NCBI GenBank assembly: GCA_019059635.1
Contig: JAGVRJ010000002.1
Span: 1,364,001-1,428,000, forward strand
Direction of reading: 5' to 3'
Source of the DNA: Proales similis
Lineage: Eukaryota; Rotifera; Eurotatoria; Ploima; Proalidae
Length of the DNA: 64,000 bases
Of this stretch, positions 63,911 to 64,000 are shown piece after piece (the stretch's first letter is position 1; each line of letters begins with the position of its first letter). A program made the translations under genes and the position numbers. Below the pieces are notes generated by a model. The model had not been told where the DNA came from. It searched no databases and was given only the letters and a program-made list of their open reading frames with translations.

Positions 63911-64000
63911 TTAGAAAGCGAAATTGTTGATTTCATCTTGTATTTGGCCAGGCAAGCCGAGGCTGGCAGCGCTCAAAGCATTATGAATTAAGATTTTGAC
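63911..64000 (-). CDS. Possible C-terminus of a minus-strand gene (partial)
   Basis: Reading from the window edge on the minus strand, 29 sense codons end SLGLPGQIQDEINNFAF and a TAA stop at 63913-63911. A minus-strand AATAAA lies at about 63827-63822, 84 bp further on, the spacing seen for other genes here. The family cannot be identified from so short a piece, and an intron could begin inside it. Confidence 0.3.
   Translation of the reverse strand, partial: VKILIHNALSAASLGLPGQIQDEINNFAF

Overview
This window is eukaryotic nuclear DNA from an invertebrate animal with a compact genome. It has spliceosomal GT-AG introns, mostly 50-70 bp. It has AATAAA signals close behind many stop codons, and no ribosome-binding-site or operon architecture of bacterial type. 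It carries animal-specific genes: MEF2, a GW182/TNRC6 silencing protein, a FoxQ2-type forkhead factor, the mitochondrial calcium uniporter and a TCF20/RAI1-type extended PHD protein. Pyrimidine/purine microsatellites (CT/GA) are abundant, and I saw no transposon or viral remnant. I cannot fix the phylum; a small-genome protostome is my guess.

Layout. 1-11.6 kb (+): a 14-exon gene for a ~1,940-aa protein joining a Dbl-homology RhoGEF domain, PH, RA and RhoGAP domains (ARHGAP20-like). 14.5-18.4 kb (+): a tight head-to-tail trio of MEF2, an alpha-arrestin and RNPS1. 18.8-24.5 kb: ePHD gene (-), Rabex-5/RABGEF1 (+), short-chain dehydrogenase (-). 24.75-27.9 kb (+): a 13-exon gene for an 827-aa protein I do not recognise. 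28.8-31.2 kb: a small Ig-like membrane protein (+) convergent with MCU (-). 33.5-37.9 kb (+): GW182. 40.0-44.8 kb: an M3-family metallopeptidase homologue that has lost its zinc site (+), convergent with pyridoxal kinase (-). 45.9-47.0 kb (+): FoxQ2-like. 47.7-59.9 kb (-): PP1 catalytic subunit, a hexokinase with an N-terminal membrane segment, and single-exon condensin subunit D2 (NCAPD2). The extreme right edge may hold the 3' end of another minus-strand gene.

The genes are unrelated housekeeping and regulatory genes rather than one pathway. Neighbours are often divergent or convergent with short spacers (288 bp between the SDR and 827-aa-gene start codons), so shared promoters and abutting 3' ends are likely. 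Gene-poor stretches (12-14.4, 31.3-33.4, 48.8-52.0, 54.1-56.0 and 59.9-63.8 kb) contain microsatellites and no convincing coding potential.

Exon boundaries were inferred by eye from splice consensus, phase continuity and family conservation; every assembled model closes to a whole number of codons. Positions may be off by a base or two. No alignment or database search was run. The strongest candidates for novelty are the zinc-less M3 protein, the DIVE (not DIME) selectivity motif in MCU, the RhoGEF+RhoGAP fusion architecture, the membrane-anchored hexokinase and the unrecognised 827-aa protein.
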